The notes beneath the pieces are model-generated. The model made no database searches. It worked only from the letters and a program-made list of their open reading frames with translations, and was not told the DNA's origin. From Geomobilibacter sp964432205 (GTDB taxonomy: Bacteria; Desulfobacterota; Desulfuromonadia; Geobacterales; DSM-12255), in contig CAYSMK010000014.1 of the NCBI GenBank assembly GCA_964432205.1, positions 1-64,000 of the forward strand: a stretch of 64,000 nucleotides of DNA, in the 5' to 3' direction. Below, in pieces: positions 34,044-42,511 of this stretch. Both the position numbers and the translations under genes were made by a program. Numbering within the stretch: the stretch's first letter is position 1; each line of letters begins with the position of its first letter.

Positions 34044-35969
34044 ATGAGGTACGCAGAGACTGGGTTTAATTTAGAGGTTGATCTGTCCCAAGGAAGCGTG
34101 AAGAGGGTGCCAACCGACCCGAAATTGACCGAGCTCCACCTGGGGGGGCAGGGTACTGCCGCACGGATACTATGGGACCGGGTTCCGCCCGATACCGATC
34201 CCCTTTCCCCCGACAATCTGCTCATCTTCAGTACCGGGCTCCTGCACGGCACCCCGGTGCCCGGTGCCAACCGTACATCCGTCAGCACCTTTTCCCCCTT
34301 GACCGGTCTCTACGTCAATTCCCTCATGGGGGGGTGGTTCGGGCCGGAACTGAAGTTTGCCGGTTACGACAAGATCGTCATCAGCGGCGAGTCGTCCGGC
34401 CTGGTCTACCTGTACATCAATAACGACAAGGTGGAGATTCGCGATGCCAGCCACCTCCAGGGCAAGGGGTGTCAGGAGACCGCAACGCTTCTGCAAAAGG
34501 AGTTGAAGGAGCCGAAGATCCAGGTGGCGGCCATCGGGCTGGCCGGTGAAAACAAGGTCTTCCAGGCCACCATCGAGCATGCCAACTCCAGCGCCTCACG
34601 CCACGGGGTGGGCGCGGTCATGGGGGCCAAGCGGCTGAAGGCGATTGCGGTGCGCGGGACAAAGGATGTCTATGTCGCCCAGCCAACGAAGCTCTGGGAG
34701 GTCTGCCGCGGCAAGTATCAGGAGATATACGACAACAAGAACTGCGGCGACCCCATGGCCCACGACCACAACGAAAGTTTCCATGTGGACAACTTTGCCT
34801 GGGGCAATGCGCGTACCCGGAGAAAAGACTACTGGAACAAAGAGCGCGAGGAGCAGTGGGTGGGGCTCTGGAAAGAGGTGCGTACCCGCGATTCCGGCTG
34901 TTACAACTGCCCCAAGGATTGCCACTACACGATCTCCTATCCGGGGCGGCATACCTATTTCCTCAAGTGTTTCAACAAGCTTACCTACAGCATGGCGGCC
35001 TTTGAGGAGATCGACTTCAATTACAACATCCTGGGGCTGACCAGTGCCTACGGCATGGATGGTTTTTCCACGCCGCAGGTGCTTGCCTTTGCCATTGAGC
35101 TCTATGAAGCCGGCATCCTGACGAAAGAGGATCTCCCGGATTTCCCCGAAGGTGGCGCGGAAAGGTTCTTCTACCTCCTCGACAAGGTGGTGCATCGCGA
35201 AGGAATCGGCGACGTGCTGGCCAATGGCGTCTATCAGGCCGCCCGTATCATCGGCAAAGGGGCAGAAGCTTACGACCACAACACCACGAAAAAGGTCGAG
35301 CAGGTGCCGCTCAAGCTGGGGGTGGTCAACTACCCGTTCTTCCTCATGTACTGCACCGGCGAGAAGATGAACATCACCCAGATCGAGGGATCCTTCCCCC
35401 AGGCGCCCATCGCCAACCCGGAGAAGCGTAAAAAGTTTGTCGAAAACTGGTCTGCCGCTCCGGAGCGGTTCAAGAAGTGGCTCTTGGAGTGGGAGCCGAA
35501 ACAGCACATGCCGATTGAAGCCGCGGTCAATGTCTGCGACTGGAACGAGGCGATGCACTACGTCGACGACGCCATCGGCACCTGCGCCTGGCTGTCGTCG
35601 TTCCGCGGGCAGTTCGGCGGGTCCCCCCCCTATCACCTGTTCACCCTCCCGGAAATCATTGCCCTGGCGTCCGGCATCGAGCTCGATTCGGACGGGCTTT
35701 TGGAGGTATCCAGACGGAACCGCAACCTGGTGAGAGCCCTCAACATCAGAAGAGGGCTGAGACGGGACGTGGAGAAGCCGCCGGAAGACCACTGGAAGGT
35801 ACGGGACCCCGAGATGGAGCAGAAACACCTTGATGCCTACTACGAGTTCAAGGGATGGACCAAGGACGGTATTCCCAACAAGGAGACGCTGGACCGGTTG
35901 CAGTTGGAGTTCGTCAGTGAAGACTTCGTGCAGCGAGGGATCCTGACAGCCGCCGGAGGCGCTCCCTAG
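34044..35969 (+). CDS. bamB: Benzoyl-CoA reductase class II, tungsten catalytic subunit (operon 2, second copy)
   Basis: A 641-residue AFOR-family protein. The pterin loop SRHGVGAVMG is full length, the Fe-S motif CYNCPKDC is C286, C289, C293, and the late Cys is in GTCAWLSSF. H242, H247 and C309 align with H255, H260 and C322 of the operon 1 protein; the E251 position is not obviously acidic (the segment is shorter: DPMAHDHNESFH). It is therefore probably active, with some change in the pocket. It lies 51 nt after the degenerate paralogue and 51 nt before bamC. The substrate may be benzoyl-CoA or a substituted analogue. Confidence 0.9.
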   Translation: MRYAETGFNLEVDLSQGSVKRVPTDPKLTELHLGGQGTAARILWDRVPPDTDPLSPDNLLIFSTGLLHGTPVPGANRTSVSTFSPLTGLYVNSLMGGWFGPELKFAGYDKIVISGESSGLVYLYINNDKVEIRDASHLQGKGCQETATLLQKELKEPKIQVAAIGLAGENKVFQATIEHANSSASRHGVGAVMGAKRLKAIAVRGTKDVYVAQPTKLWEVCRGKYQEIYDNKNCGDPMAHDHNESFHVDNFAWGNARTRRKDYWNKEREEQWVGLWKEVRTRDSGCYNCPKDCHYTISYPGRHTYFLKCFNKLTYSMAAFEEIDFNYNILGLTSAYGMDGFSTPQVLAFAIELYEAGILTKEDLPDFPEGGAERFFYLLDKVVHREGIGDVLANGVYQAARIIGKGAEAYDHNTTKKVEQVPLKLGVVNYPFFLMYCTGEKMNITQIEGSFPQAPIANPEKRKKFVENWSAAPERFKKWLLEWEPKQHMPIEAAVNVCDWNEAMHYVDDAIGTCAWLSSFRGQFGGSPPYHLFTLPEIIALASGIELDSDGLLEVSRRNRNLVRALNIRRGLRRDVEKPPEDHWKVRDPEMEQKHLDAYYEFKGWTKDGIPNKETLDRLQLEFVSEDFVQRGILTAAGGAP

Positions 35970-36020
35970 CGAGAGCCCCGGAATAACGCGAGCAGAACTA
36001 CAGTCGAGGGGATAGTAGCC

Positions 36021-36560
36021 ATGAGCGATCAGTCAAAGAAGAAGATGGTCAGAGAGATAAAAGTCGATCTTGATAAATGCATCGGTTGCCGCGCGTGCGA
36101 GGTGGCTTGCTCCGGGTTTCACGCCAGCCCGAAATACAGCAGCTTCAATCCCTCGCGTTCCCGGATCCGGGTGGTCCAGGACCTGGTCAATGACGTGTAC
36201 GTTCCGCTGCGTGCCGGTGAGTATACGGCGGCCGAGTGTACCGGCAGACAGACCTTCAAGATCCACGGGAAACAGTACACCGAGTGCAACTTCTGCCCCG
36301 CATCCTGTCCGTCCAGGGACCTGTTCAAGGAGCCGGATTCCGGTCTCCCCCTGAAATGCGACATGTGCGAGGACGAAAAAATGCCCATGTGCGTCGAGGT
36401 ATGCCGCCCCGGCGCCCTGACCTACGAGGAAAGGGAAGAGGAACGGGCCGATGAAGAGCCGGCACTGGGTGAGGTGGAGACCGGGCTGCAGTCCCTGCTC
36501 CACAGGCACGGCGTCCAAAAGGTCATGGATACCATTGCCCGGTTGTCGCAGAACAAGTGA
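36021..36560 (+). CDS. bamC: Benzoyl-CoA reductase, Fe-S electron-transfer subunit BamC (operon 2)
   Basis: A 179-residue ferredoxin-like protein, close to the operon 1 BamC: CIGCRACEVAC, CNFCPASC and CDMC...CVEVC groups are all present. It starts at ATG 36021. It should form the BamBC core with one or both of the upstream BamB proteins. A 258-bp gap, unusual for these operons, separates it from bamD. Confidence 0.92.
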   Translation: MSDQSKKKMVREIKVDLDKCIGCRACEVACSGFHASPKYSSFNPSRSRIRVVQDLVNDVYVPLRAGEYTAAECTGRQTFKIHGKQYTECNFCPASCPSRDLFKEPDSGLPLKCDMCEDEKMPMCVEVCRPGALTYEEREEERADEEPALGEVETGLQSLLHRHGVQKVMDTIARLSQNK

Positions 36561-36818
36561 GACACCAAACGTCATATATTCACTTATAGCGCCAGTATTT
36601 CTTATAGCTTACATCTGGCTGTAATTGTTGATGTTCCAGGAGATGTTTCCAAAGCATCTAACTATTCTTATAGGTTCACACAAACCGCGCCGCAAGGATT
36701 TGTATTAAGTCATCGTTTTTATTGTGTTACGGCCGGGGGGGTAGCTAGGCATCATGGTTGCATTAATGCAGGTTTCTCTCGTGCAACATAGTTAGCTAAC
36801 TAAAGAGGACTATACAAA
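36561..36818. other. 258-bp gap inside bam operon 2
   Basis: A+T-rich, no gene. It has three near-copies of NTTATAG (about 36580-36672) and otherwise no clear promoter or terminator. In operon 1 the same bamC-bamD gap is only 15 nt, so this is extra DNA, possibly the remains of an insertion or a separate promoter for bamD-bamI. Confidence 0.5.
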
Positions 36819-37970
36819 GTGGAAACTGTCGCCCCATTTAAAGAGATCATTGATGTCATTAAAGAAGAAGGCGGTGATGCCTTCAAATTCTGCTACCAGT
36901 GCGGCAAGTGCGATTCCGTCTGCCCGTGGAACAGGGTCAGATCGTTCAGCATGCGCAAGCTGGTCCGACAGGCGAGCCTGGGTCTGACCGAGATAGAAAA
37001 CGAAGACATCTGGCGCTGTAGCACCTGCGGCAGGTGTCCCCAGAACTGCCCGCGGGGGGTGAAACAGATAGAGTCCGGGGTGGCCCTGCGCAGGATCGCC
37101 ACCCAGAACGATGTCTTCCCGACTGCCATGGAACCGCTCCGCACGGTGAGTGTGGGGCTCATGGGGGAAGGGAACCCCTTCAATGACGATCGGAAAAAAA
37201 GGGGCGACTGGGCGCAAGGTCTCTCGGTAAAACCGTTCAAGAGGGAGATGGACGTTCTCTATTTCTCCTGCTGCTACCTGAGCTATGCCCCGCGATTGAA
37301 GAAGGTGGCCGCTGCAACGGTCGCGCTCCTCAACAAGGCGGGGGTGAAATTCGGCATCCTCGGCGAAAAAGAGAGCTGCTGCGGCGAAAGCATCCGCAAG
37401 ACCGGCAACGAGGAGCTTTTCAGGAAACTTGCCAAGGAGAACATCCAGAGCTTCATCGACAACGGCGTCAGGAAGATCCTCGTATCCTCCCCCCACAGCT
37501 ACCATACCTTCAAGAACGAATATCCCGAGTTCATGGTGAACTTCGAAGTGGTGTACGTCACCGACTACCTGAACGAGCTGATCAGGGACGGCAGGCTCAA
37601 GCTGGACAAGGAGTACGCGAAGAAGGTCACCTACCATGATCCCTGTTACCTGGGGCGCCACAACGGCATCTACGACCAGCCGCGGGAGATCCTGACGGCG
37701 ATCTCCGGCCTGGAACTGGTGGAGATGGCCGACTCACGGGAAAACAGCCTCTGCTGCGGCGGGGGCGGCGGCAGGATCTGGGTGGAAACCCCGAAGGAAG
37801 AGCGGTTCTCCGATCTGAGGGTCGGACAGGCCGTCAAAGTCGGGGCCGAGGTGCTGGCCACCTCCTGTCCGTATTGCATAACCAATTTCGAAGACAGCAG
37901 GCTATCCCTAGACGAGGGGGTGACCCTTGAAATCAAGGATATCACGGAAATTCTTCAGGAACTTATTTAG
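36819..37970 (+). CDS. bamD: Benzoyl-CoA reductase complex, HdrD/HdrBC-like subunit BamD (operon 2)
   Basis: A 383-residue Fe-S protein, the same length as the operon 1 BamD, with both ferredoxin motifs (CYQCGKCDSVCP, CSTCGRCPQNCP) and both CCG units (ESCCGESIRKTGN, SLCCGGGGGR). It begins with GTG at 36819, the same start codon as its paralogue. A 100-bp MITE-like palindrome separates it from bamE. Confidence 0.92.
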   Translation: METVAPFKEIIDVIKEEGGDAFKFCYQCGKCDSVCPWNRVRSFSMRKLVRQASLGLTEIENEDIWRCSTCGRCPQNCPRGVKQIESGVALRRIATQNDVFPTAMEPLRTVSVGLMGEGNPFNDDRKKRGDWAQGLSVKPFKREMDVLYFSCCYLSYAPRLKKVAAATVALLNKAGVKFGILGEKESCCGESIRKTGNEELFRKLAKENIQSFIDNGVRKILVSSPHSYHTFKNEYPEFMVNFEVVYVTDYLNELIRDGRLKLDKEYAKKVTYHDPCYLGRHNGIYDQPREILTAISGLELVEMADSRENSLCCGGGGGRIWVETPKEERFSDLRVGQAVKVGAEVLATSCPYCITNFEDSRLSLDEGVTLEIKDITEILQELI

Positions 37971-37989
37971 GATCGAGGACAGTTATTTC

Positions 37990-38089
37990 GTAGGTTGGGT
38001 TAGCGGCCTCATCGCGTAACCCAACAGCCTTGATTGCTGCCGACTTGGTCATGTTGGGTTACGGCATACACCCGCCTAACCCAACCTAC
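37990..38089. mobile_element. MITE-like palindromic element in the bamD-bamE gap
   Basis: A 100-bp element with 14-bp perfect terminal inverted repeats (GTAGGTTGGGTTAG at 37990-38003 and CTAACCCAACCTAC at 38076-38089) and inner inverted repeats around CGTAACCCAACA (38014-38025) and TGTTGGGTTACG (38052-38063). It codes for nothing. No target duplication is obvious. GTAGGTTGGGTTAG-ended elements are widespread short repeats in bacteria. The operon 1 gap has a different, shorter hairpin here. Confidence 0.7.
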
Positions 38090-38116
38090 AAAATCTGATT
38101 TAACACCTATAAAGGG

Positions 38117-41100
38117 ATGCTCACGGTGGACAATGACATGGCACAGAAAACGTTCATAGATGTTCTGGTGGTCGGTGGCGGTATCAGCGGTATCCAGTCT
38201 GCCCTTGATCTTGCCAACGCCGGCTTCAAGGTCTATCTCATCGACAAGTCGCCCGCTATCGGCGGCAAGATGTCGCAGCTCGACAAGACCTTCCCCTCCA
38301 ATGACTGCTCCATGTGCATCGAATCTCCCAAGTTCAACGAATGCAGCAGGCATCCGAACATCGAGATCCTGACCTATACCGAGGTCGAGAGCGTCAAGGG
38401 AAAGGCCGGGAACTTCAAGGTCACCCTGGTGAAGAAGCCCCGCTATGTGATGGAGGAGAAGTGCACGGGGTGCAACATCTGCGTGGAATACTGCCCTGTC
38501 AAGGTCCCCGATTCCTACAACCAGAACATTTCCACTAACAAGGCCATTCATATCCATTTTTCCCAGGCCCTGCCGTTGATTCCGTATGTGGATCCGGAGG
38601 CATGCCTCTATCTTAAAGACGGTTCGTGCACCATCTGCGAAGGGGTTTGCAAGCCCAAGGCCATAGATCTCCATCAGGAGCCTGAGACGATCGAGGTGCA
38701 GGCGGGGGCCATCGTGCTCGCTCCAGGCTTCGAGACCTTCGATCCCAAGCTCAGGAGCGACTACGGGTACGGCATCTTTGAGAATGTGGTGACCAGTCTC
38801 GACTACGAGCGGATTCTGAGTTCCACCGGTCCTTTTGAAGGGACGATCAGCCGCCCCTCGGACAAGAAGCACCCCCACAAGATCGCCTGGATCCAATGTG
38901 TCGGCTCGCGCCAGGTCAATCCCGAGGGGGGGAACAGCTACTGCTCGGCCGTCTGCTGCGCCTACACCCAGAAGCAGGTGATCCTCACCAAGGACCATGA
39001 CGCCGGCATGGAAGCCACCATCTTCCACAACGACATCCGCGCCTTCGGCAAGGAGTTCGAGCGTTTCTACCAGCGTGCAGAAAAGCTCTCCGACGTCCGC
39101 TTCATCAGAAGTTACGTCTCCATCGGGGAGGAGAATCCGGAAACCAAGAACGTGAGCATCCGGTATTCAACCGTCGATCAAGGGGTGAAGGAAGAGGAAT
39201 TCGACATGGTGGTCCTCTCCGTCGGCCTGAGTCCGCCGGCCGACGTCAGGACCATGGCCACCACGTTCGGCATCGAGCTCAACGAACATGGCTTCTGCAG
39301 GACCAGGCCAGCCAACGCCATTGAAACCACCCGTCCCGGCATTTTTGTCAGCGGCGCCTTTACCGGCCCCGCCGACATCCCCGAGTCTGTTGTGGCCGCC
39401 GGTGGCGCCAATGCCCTCTGCAGCGAGCTGCTCTCCTACCGGCGCGGCGACCTCTCCCGGGAGCGGGAATACCCGCCGGAAAAGGACGTCACCAACGATG
39501 ACATCAGGATCGGTGTGGTCGTCTGCCTGTGCGGCGCCAACATCGGTCGTATCGTTGATACCCCCTCCGTGGTCGAATACGCCGCTGGCTTGCCCAACGT
39601 TGTCTACTCCGCGCAAAACATGTTTGCCTGTTCCACGGAGAATGCCCAGCTGATAGCGGATGCCATCGTTGAGCACAACCTCAACCGTGTGGTGCTCGCC
39701 GCCTGCACCCCCCGGACCCACGAGCCGCTCTTTAGGGACACCTGCCGGGAAGCGGGGCTGAACCAGTACTATTTCGAATTCGCCAACATCCGGGAACACT
39801 GTTCCTGGGTCCACTCCAAAGACAAGGAGGGCGCCACCGAAAAGGCCAAGGACATCGTCCGGATGGCCGTGGCCCGGGCGGCCCACCTGGAGCCGCTGCA
39901 GGAGTTCCAGCTGCCGGTCAACAAGACCGCGCTGGTGGTGGGCGGTGGCATGGCCGGCATGACCAGCGCCCTGAACATGGCCAACGTCGGTTTTGACGTC
40001 TATCTGATCGAAAAGAGCTCCGACCTGGGCGGCATGGCCCGCCGGATCCACTACACCCTGGACGGGCTTGAGGTCCAGCCGCTATTGGACGACCTGATCC
40101 GCAAGGTCTACCGACACCCGTCGATCCACGTCATCCTGGATGCCACCATCACCGATGTCTCCGGTTATGTCGGCAACTTTGTCACCAGGGTCGTCTCCGA
40201 AGGGCGTCACCGGGAGATCGCCCATGGCGCCGCCATCCTCGCCACCGGCGCCGATGAATACAAGCCCACGGAGTATCTCTACGGGCAAAATGACCAGGTC
40301 CTCACCTCGCTCGAACTGGAGGAGAGGATCAGCAGGCGGGACGAAAAGACCCTCAATGCCCGGACCCTGGTGATGATCCAGTGCGTCGGCTGCCGTGAGG
40401 AAGGGAAGAACTACTGCAGCCGTGTCTGCTGCAGCCAGTCCATCAAGAACGCCCTGAAGCTCAAGGAACTCAACCCCGAGATGGAGATCTACGTCATCTA
40501 TCGGGACATGAGGACCTACGGGTTCAAGGAGGACTACTACCGTGAAGCCTCCAACCGGGACGTGAAGTTCATCCGTTTTGATCCCACCGACCAACCGGTG
40601 GTGGAGGTGGCCACGGAGGGTGGGCAGCCGATCATCCGGGTCACCGTGCCGGACCCGATCCTCGGCCAGAAGCTGGCCCTTGATGCCGATCTGCTGGTTC
40701 TTGCCGCTGCCGTCGTCCCCTCGGCCGCGAGCCAGGAGATGGCCAAGCTGTTCAAGGTGGCCCTGAACACGGATGGTTTCTTCCAGGAAGCCCATGTCAA
40801 GCTGCGACCGGTCGACTTCGGCGCCGACGGCATCTTCCTCTGCGGTCTTGCCCACTATCCGAAACATATCTCGGAGACGATAAGCCAGGCGTACGCCGCT
40901 GCCGGCCGAGCGGTCAACATGCTTACCCGCGACTCCGTCACCGCCTCGGGTGCCGTGTGCGATGTGACCAGGAGCGCGTGCGTGGCCTGCGCGGCCTGCA
41001 TTACCGCCTGTAAGTACGACGCCATAGAATTCGTGGATACCCCGTACGGCAAAGAAGCCACGGTCAACCCGGCTCTGTGCAAGGGAGACGGTCTGTGCAA

Positions 41101-41194
41101 CACCAAGTGCCCGACCGGGGCCATCTACCTGAAGCACTATACGAACGAGGAGATCTGGTCACAGATCGACGCGGCGCTTCCGGAACTTGATTGA
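38117..41194 (+). CDS. bamE: Benzoyl-CoA reductase complex, HdrA-like flavoprotein BamE (operon 2)
   Basis: About 1025 residues, with the same double-HdrA design as operon 1: FAD motif VGGGISGIQSALDL, ferredoxin motif CTGCNICVEYCP, second HdrA unit from GVVVCLCGANIGR, second FAD motif VGGGMAGMTSALNMA, CVGCREEGKNYCSRVCC, and two C-terminal ferredoxin motifs (CVACAACITAC, CKGDGLCNTKC). The start may be ATG 38117, GTG 38126 (better spaced from AAAGGG) or ATG 38138; the first conserved residues begin after all three. Confidence 0.92.
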   Translation: MLTVDNDMAQKTFIDVLVVGGGISGIQSALDLANAGFKVYLIDKSPAIGGKMSQLDKTFPSNDCSMCIESPKFNECSRHPNIEILTYTEVESVKGKAGNFKVTLVKKPRYVMEEKCTGCNICVEYCPVKVPDSYNQNISTNKAIHIHFSQALPLIPYVDPEACLYLKDGSCTICEGVCKPKAIDLHQEPETIEVQAGAIVLAPGFETFDPKLRSDYGYGIFENVVTSLDYERILSSTGPFEGTISRPSDKKHPHKIAWIQCVGSRQVNPEGGNSYCSAVCCAYTQKQVILTKDHDAGMEATIFHNDIRAFGKEFERFYQRAEKLSDVRFIRSYVSIGEENPETKNVSIRYSTVDQGVKEEEFDMVVLSVGLSPPADVRTMATTFGIELNEHGFCRTRPANAIETTRPGIFVSGAFTGPADIPESVVAAGGANALCSELLSYRRGDLSREREYPPEKDVTNDDIRIGVVVCLCGANIGRIVDTPSVVEYAAGLPNVVYSAQNMFACSTENAQLIADAIVEHNLNRVVLAACTPRTHEPLFRDTCREAGLNQYYFEFANIREHCSWVHSKDKEGATEKAKDIVRMAVARAAHLEPLQEFQLPVNKTALVVGGGMAGMTSALNMANVGFDVYLIEKSSDLGGMARRIHYTLDGLEVQPLLDDLIRKVYRHPSIHVILDATITDVSGYVGNFVTRVVSEGRHREIAHGAAILATGADEYKPTEYLYGQNDQVLTSLELEERISRRDEKTLNARTLVMIQCVGCREEGKNYCSRVCCSQSIKNALKLKELNPEMEIYVIYRDMRTYGFKEDYYREASNRDVKFIRFDPTDQPVVEVATEGGQPIIRVTVPDPILGQKLALDADLLVLAAAVVPSAASQEMAKLFKVALNTDGFFQEAHVKLRPVDFGADGIFLCGLAHYPKHISETISQAYAAAGRAVNMLTRDSVTASGAVCDVTRSACVACAACITACKYDAIEFVDTPYGKEATVNPALCKGDGLCNTKCPTGAIYLKHYTNEEIWSQIDAALPELD

Positions 41195-41243
41195 GACCAC
41201 TAATGTACCGAGCCGGCCTTTGCCGGTGAGAAAGGAGACGAGC

Positions 41244-42011
41244 ATGAATACATCCCTTGAGTTTAAACCGCGGGTCGTCGGCTTTTTGTGTACGTGGTGA
41301 GCGTACGGCGCTGCCGACCTGGCTGGAGTTTCCAGACTGCAATATACAACTGAAACAAAGATCATCCGTGTCATGTGCTCAGGCAGGGTCGACCTGGACT
41401 TTGTCCTGCGCGCCTTCGCCAGGGGAGCTGACGGGGTATTCGTCGGCGGCTGCTGGCTTGGCGAATGCCATTATGTCACCGAAGGCAATTACGATGCCCT
41501 GAGCATGATGCATCTGGCCAAGAGGGTACTCGAAGAGGTGGGGATCAATCCCGACCGGCTGCGGCTCGAATGGGTTTCCGCTGCCGAGGGGATGCGCTAC
41601 GCCGAAGTGATGAACGATTTCGGCCGCAGGCTCAAGGCACTGGGACCCATCGGCTCAAGCGAAGGGATCGATAAGGACGCCCTGAAGCTGAAATTCGAAG
41701 CGGTCAAGAAGATACTCCCCTTCCTCAAGCTGGTTGAACGGGAGCGGCTGCGGGTCCGGTTCAAGACAGAAGCGGAATATACCAAATTCTTCAGCAGCCC
41801 CGAGGTGGATACCCTGATCCGTGAGGTGATTGCCGAAAACCTGGCAATAAGTCAGATCACCACACTCCTGGCAAGGAACCCCCTTACCACCAGGGAAATC
41901 TCCGAGGTGTTGAGGATTGAGCCGGCCGAAGTGGCCAGATGTCTCAATGTTTCGTCGCGACAGGGATTGATCAGGTACAACGAAAGCCAGAAACGGTACG
42001 CCATCGCCTGA
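41244..42011 (+). CDS. bamF: Benzoyl-CoA reductase complex, MvhD-like selenoprotein BamF (operon 2)
   Basis: 255 residues if TGA 41298-41300 is read as selenocysteine (MNTSLEFKPRVVGFLCTW-U-AYGAADLAG). The CXXU is C16-Sec19. The frame is open from ATG 41244 (AAAGGAG upstream) to 42011, the same 768-nt length as the operon 1 copy. The MvhD-like part ends near residue 143; the C-terminus again looks like a winged helix (TREISEVLRIEPAEVARCLN). Two independent bamF genes with UGA at the same codon exclude a sequencing error. Confidence 0.93.
41301..41340 (+). promoter_or_regulatory. Candidate bacterial SECIS element in bamF (operon 2)
   Basis: The same hairpin CTGGA-GTT-TCCAG (41323-41335) lies 22 nt after the UGA. 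The segment 41295-41362 is identical to that of the operon 1 bamF, whereas the next codons already differ. Confidence 0.55.
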
Positions 42012-42049
42012 GGCGCTGGGCTGACTGAGAAGAAGAGAGGTCAGGAACT

Positions 42050-42502
42050 ATGGACATCGGCAGGATTGACCAGATTATCGACAAGCATGGATGCAAGGCC
42101 AGTTCGCTCATACAGATATTGATCAATATCCAGAGCGAAAACCACTGGCTCCCCAAGGAAGTGCTGGAAAGGGTCAGTGAGCGGCTGACTGTACCCATGA
42201 ACCAGATTCAGCACATCACCACCTTTTATAAATCGTTCAGCCTGGTTCCCAAGGGGCGCCATGAGGTTCATGTCTGCATGGGTACCGCCTGTCATGTCCG
42301 TGGCGCACAGCGTGTTCTCGACACCGTCGAAGAGCTGACCGGCATCAAGCCGGGCGAAACGGACGTCGATCTCAAGTTCAGCCTGGAAACCGTCAACTGC
42401 ATCGGCTGCTGTGCCCTGGGACCGGTCATGGTGGTCGACGGCGAGTACCATGGCAACATTGCCCCGTCCCAGTTGGAAGACGTGCTGAAAACCTACGAGT
42501 AA
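42050..42502 (+). CDS. bamG: Benzoyl-CoA reductase complex, NuoE-like subunit BamG (operon 2)
   Basis: A 150-residue NuoE-family [2Fe-2S] protein, very similar to the operon 1 BamG, with CMGTACHVRGAQRVLDT and CIGCCALGPVMVVDG. It starts at ATG 42050, which matches the second ATG of the operon 1 gene. It is 9 nt upstream of bamH. Confidence 0.92.
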   Translation: MDIGRIDQIIDKHGCKASSLIQILINIQSENHWLPKEVLERVSERLTVPMNQIQHITTFYKSFSLVPKGRHEVHVCMGTACHVRGAQRVLDTVEELTGIKPGETDVDLKFSLETVNCIGCCALGPVMVVDGEYHGNIAPSQLEDVLKTYE

Positions 42503-42511
42503 GGGAAGACC

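Noticed and set aside
41373..42011. A 212-residue gene starting at Met 41373
   Set aside because: The same truncation of the second bamF; the true start is 41244 with Sec at 41298.
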